From: Planctomycetaceae bacterium
GTDB lineage: Bacteria > Planctomycetota > Planctomycetia > Pirellulales > Thermoguttaceae
DNA: 7,142 nucleotides
Assembly: GCA_031266315.1 (NCBI GenBank)
Contig: JAISBG010000510.1
Location: 1 to 7,142 of the forward strand
Reading direction: 5' to 3'
The first letter of the stretch is position 1. Every line of letters begins with the position of its first letter. Positions 5,101 through 7,142 of this stretch are shown piece by piece. Position numbers and translations under genes: made by a program. The notes under the pieces were generated by a model. The model saw only the letters and a program-made list of their open reading frames with translations. It had not been told where the DNA came from and did no database searches.

Positions 5101-7142
5101 ATGTCAACAAATTATTCGTTCCTTAAAAAGGTAATCAACCTTATTTTCGGTCAGTCACCGCAACGTGAAAAATCTTCTCGTCGAAGGATTGGTTTCGAGT
5201 CGTTGGAAAACCGCGAACTCCTTTCCGTTTCGCCGTTGTTGTACAGTTTATACTCTTTGAGGTATAATACGCCGGATTATTTTGATACAACTTCAAATAA
5301 TGAATCAAATAATGAGTCAAAAGAAACCGTTATCGAATATTCCGATACGGAATTGATGAATAATTCGGACGATAATCTTTACGGTGAATTTTTTGAAGAG
5401 ACCAATGTTACCGCCAATCTTACGGACACCGAATGGCATAATATTGCAACAACATCGACAGAAGCAGATGAAGAATGTGAATTTGGCGGTACAGTCAGCG
5501 CGAGTTCGGAAACATCAGAAGCCGATGAACGATTAGGCGGAGTTGCCGTTGATATTTCGCGGACAGACGATAACCCTTTCCATGCCGATTCGGTTACGGT
5601 CAAATTTTCACTCACCGGCACCGCCACTCCGGGTGTTGATTATTCCGTATCCGGTCTTACTTATAACAACGAAAATGATTGGTATGAAGGCGAAATCATC
5701 ATACCATACTATGTTACATCAACCACTTATACGATTGGTATTTTAAATGATGCGATTACAGAATCATCAGAAACTGTGATTTTCACATTGATATCGGTGT
5801 ATAATAGTGATTACGATATCGACTCCGGAAATGTAACAGTAACGATTATTGACGATGACGATTGGGAAATAACCGGTAGCGGCGGTGATTCGATTTGGGA
5901 ACGAGCTCCGTATGACGATTTGCCGTTTGGCGAATTTACTGTTACTAGAAGCGGCGGACCGGACAGAACTTATGGTATTACCACCGAGTTTGTTCTGAGC
6001 GGCAGTGCAACGCCGGGAGTTGATTATCACTTATCGTGGACAAACGCTAATGATTGGGAAACAGTTATTCCGGTTTCTCAAGACAATGGTGTTTGGAAGG
6101 GCAGTGTTTATTTTCCGGCAAACAGTACCGACGATGAAATAATAATTTACGTTATTCCAAACAACGATGCACTTCCCGAAGATAACGAAACAGTAACATT
6201 AACCGTAACCAATGCCTATGCTAATTCGCAATATCCCTTCAATGCAAGCGGAAGCGGTACTTTTACGATTAAAGATGATGATAAATGGAAAGTTTCTGTC
6301 GAAACAACTGATGATACTGCGACGGAACGTTTATCTGATGTTGTGCAGGATTACGGCGAGTTTAAATTCATAAAAACATTTTCCGGTGAAGGTGAAGGCG
6401 ATCAGTCTTATGGTATCACCGCCGTTTTCGATATGATTTATGATAGTGGTGATCCAATGTCCGCACAATACGGAAACGATTATAGTCTCCAATATCAAAA
6501 TACGTCTGGTCAATGGGTATCGTTTGGAACACCGCAAGTGATTCAAACAAATACAATTTCTCGTTACCGTTTTTCCGTAACGATTCCAGCCGGTCAAACA
6601 GAAGTGAAAGTGCGACTTGTTCCATCGTTTGACTGGGAAGATGAAGCAGAATTGTTTGATCCATTCGGCGGAGGTTCACCGAAAGATGACGAAGGTGAAC
6701 ACGCGAATTTTGAACTTATTAGTGCTTCTTGGTCAGGTATGGGCGATAATTGGGATCCGATTGGCGATGATACCGAAGGTGAAATCGAAATCAAAGACGG
6801 TGCTTTTGTTTCTGTTACGTCAGATTTTAACAATGACGGTACAATTGATAACACGGACTATGATGCCCGACACGGCGATGTTGGCTCGTTGGTTGTTCGT
6901 AATGCAAATGATATTGCCCAATATTACGCATGGATTGATGTTCTCGGCAGTAATGTTTATGACCTGAATTTTACAGGTGCCGGTGGTATTGCGTATGTTT
7001 CTAATTACAACGAAGAAGACGGTAATAATTACGGTACGGGAACACTGGAAACACTTTATGATGGTCATAACCTTGCAACAGGTACAGTTGAAGTTGTCGG
7101 AGCATGGAACAGTCCGACGGTAACAAGTGGTAGTTTATCATT
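5101..7142 (+). CDS. LEPR-XLL planctomycete surface or secreted protein with Calx-beta-like repeats and an EF-hand loop, 3'-truncated
   Basis: The frame is open from ATG 5101 to the window end, giving 680 residues with no stop. The N-terminus has a basic patch (SSRRR, 25-29) followed by FESLENRELLSVSP (32-45). This is the LEPR-XLL / planctomycete extracellular motif that takes the place of a classical signal region in exported proteins of this phylum. Residues 60-140 are acidic, rich in Asn, Ser and Thr, and probably disordered. Two clear Calx-beta-like units follow. The first runs from about 130 to 254, with LTGTATPGVDY at 171-181 and a DDDD end. The second runs from about 255 to 394, with LSGSATPGVDY at 299-309 and a KDDD end. 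A third, diverged unit (about 395-567) has YGNDY at 457-461 and ends in EIEIKDG. A canonical EF-hand loop, DFNNDGTIDNTD (575-586), follows, like half of a dockerin. Residues 590-680 begin an unrecognised beta-rich region. Calcium-dependent folding or adhesion outside the cell is likely. The start has no good Shine-Dalgarno site. The ATG fits because the LEPR motif normally lies within the first 50 residues. Confidence 0.9.
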   Translation, partial: MSTNYSFLKKVINLIFGQSPQREKSSRRRIGFESLENRELLSVSPLLYSLYSLRYNTPDYFDTTSNNESNNESKETVIEYSDTELMNNSDDNLYGEFFEETNVTANLTDTEWHNIATTSTEADEECEFGGTVSASSETSEADERLGGVAVDISRTDDNPFHADSVTVKFSLTGTATPGVDYSVSGLTYNNENDWYEGEIIIPYYVTSTTYTIGILNDAITESSETVIFTLISVYNSDYDIDSGNVTVTIIDDDDWEITGSGGDSIWERAPYDDLPFGEFTVTRSGGPDRTYGITTEFVLSGSATPGVDYHLSWTNANDWETVIPVSQDNGVWKGSVYFPANSTDDEIIIYVIPNNDALPEDNETVTLTVTNAYANSQYPFNASGSGTFTIKDDDKWKVSVETTDDTATERLSDVVQDYGEFKFIKTFSGEGEGDQSYGITAVFDMIYDSGDPMSAQYGNDYSLQYQNTSGQWVSFGTPQVIQTNTISRYRFSVTIPAGQTEVKVRLVPSFDWEDEAELFDPFGGGSPKDDEGEHANFELISASWSGMGDNWDPIGDDTEGEIEIKDGAFVSVTSDFNNDGTIDNTDYDARHGDVGSLVVRNANDIAQYYAWIDVLGSNVYDLNFTGAGGIAYVSNYNEEDGNNYGTGTLETLYDGHNLATGTVEVVGAWNSPTVTSGSLS

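Noticed and set aside
5379..7068. Several 67-116-codon frames on both strands within the last gene
   Set aside because: All are covered by the continuous 680-codon LEPR-XLL frame, which has clear domain structure.

Overview
The window looks like an AT-rich member of the Planctomycetota. The strongest clue is the N-terminus of the last gene, which carries a short basic stretch followed by FESLENRELLS. This is the LEPR-XLL / planctomycete extracellular protein signature, here followed by Calx-beta-like repeats and an EF-hand (dockerin-like) loop. Weak or absent Shine-Dalgarno sequences before three genes, and long spacers filled with palindromic repeats, also fit that phylum. I cannot name a genus.

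Layout, with every supported gene on the + strand: (1) 2-370, the 3' end of a small helical protein with two LTxxQ motifs, Spy/CpxP-like. (2) 371-1006, a gene-free stretch with a roughly 261-bp near-palindrome (401-661), a second degenerate palindrome (715-791) and a possible promoter. (3) 1007-2326, a secreted von Willebrand factor A protein with a complete MIDAS. (4) 2327-2751, a gene-free stretch with a 175-bp inverted-repeat element (2370-2544), a short tandem repeat and a possible promoter. (5) 2752-4520, a three-gene cluster: a seven-helix membrane protein, a MotA/TolQ/ExbB proton-channel subunit and a DUF2149 protein with an ExbD-like membrane helix. (6) 4521-5100, a gene-free stretch that is mostly a 362-bp MITE-like element with perfect terminal inverted repeats and an 8-bp target duplication. 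I see nothing interpretable in the rest of it (4521-4610 and 4989-5100). (7) 5101-7142, the 5' part of a large LEPR-XLL surface or secreted protein that runs off the window.

The cluster at 2752-4520 is the functional core. An ExbB-like subunit followed by DUF2149 is the arrangement I recall from hmuSTUV-type heme loci of Bacteroidota and from CobN-linked loci of methanogens. The ExbB-like protein keeps the polar threonines of its channel helices, and the DUF2149 protein keeps the aspartate in a DVMLV motif that carries protons in ExbD. The likely role is therefore a proton-motive-force-driven motor at the inner membrane that powers uptake or handling of a metal-tetrapyrrole or metal. The usual CobN/HmuS chelatase and TonB-dependent receptor are not in the window. 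The VWA protein and the Calx-beta protein are both predicted to be exported, but nothing in the sequence ties them to this motor.

The most unusual material is non-coding. All three long spacers hold large dyad-symmetric elements of different sequence. The best, 4619-4980, shows hallmarks of transposition, and its two arms differ by compensatory base changes that preserve small hairpins.
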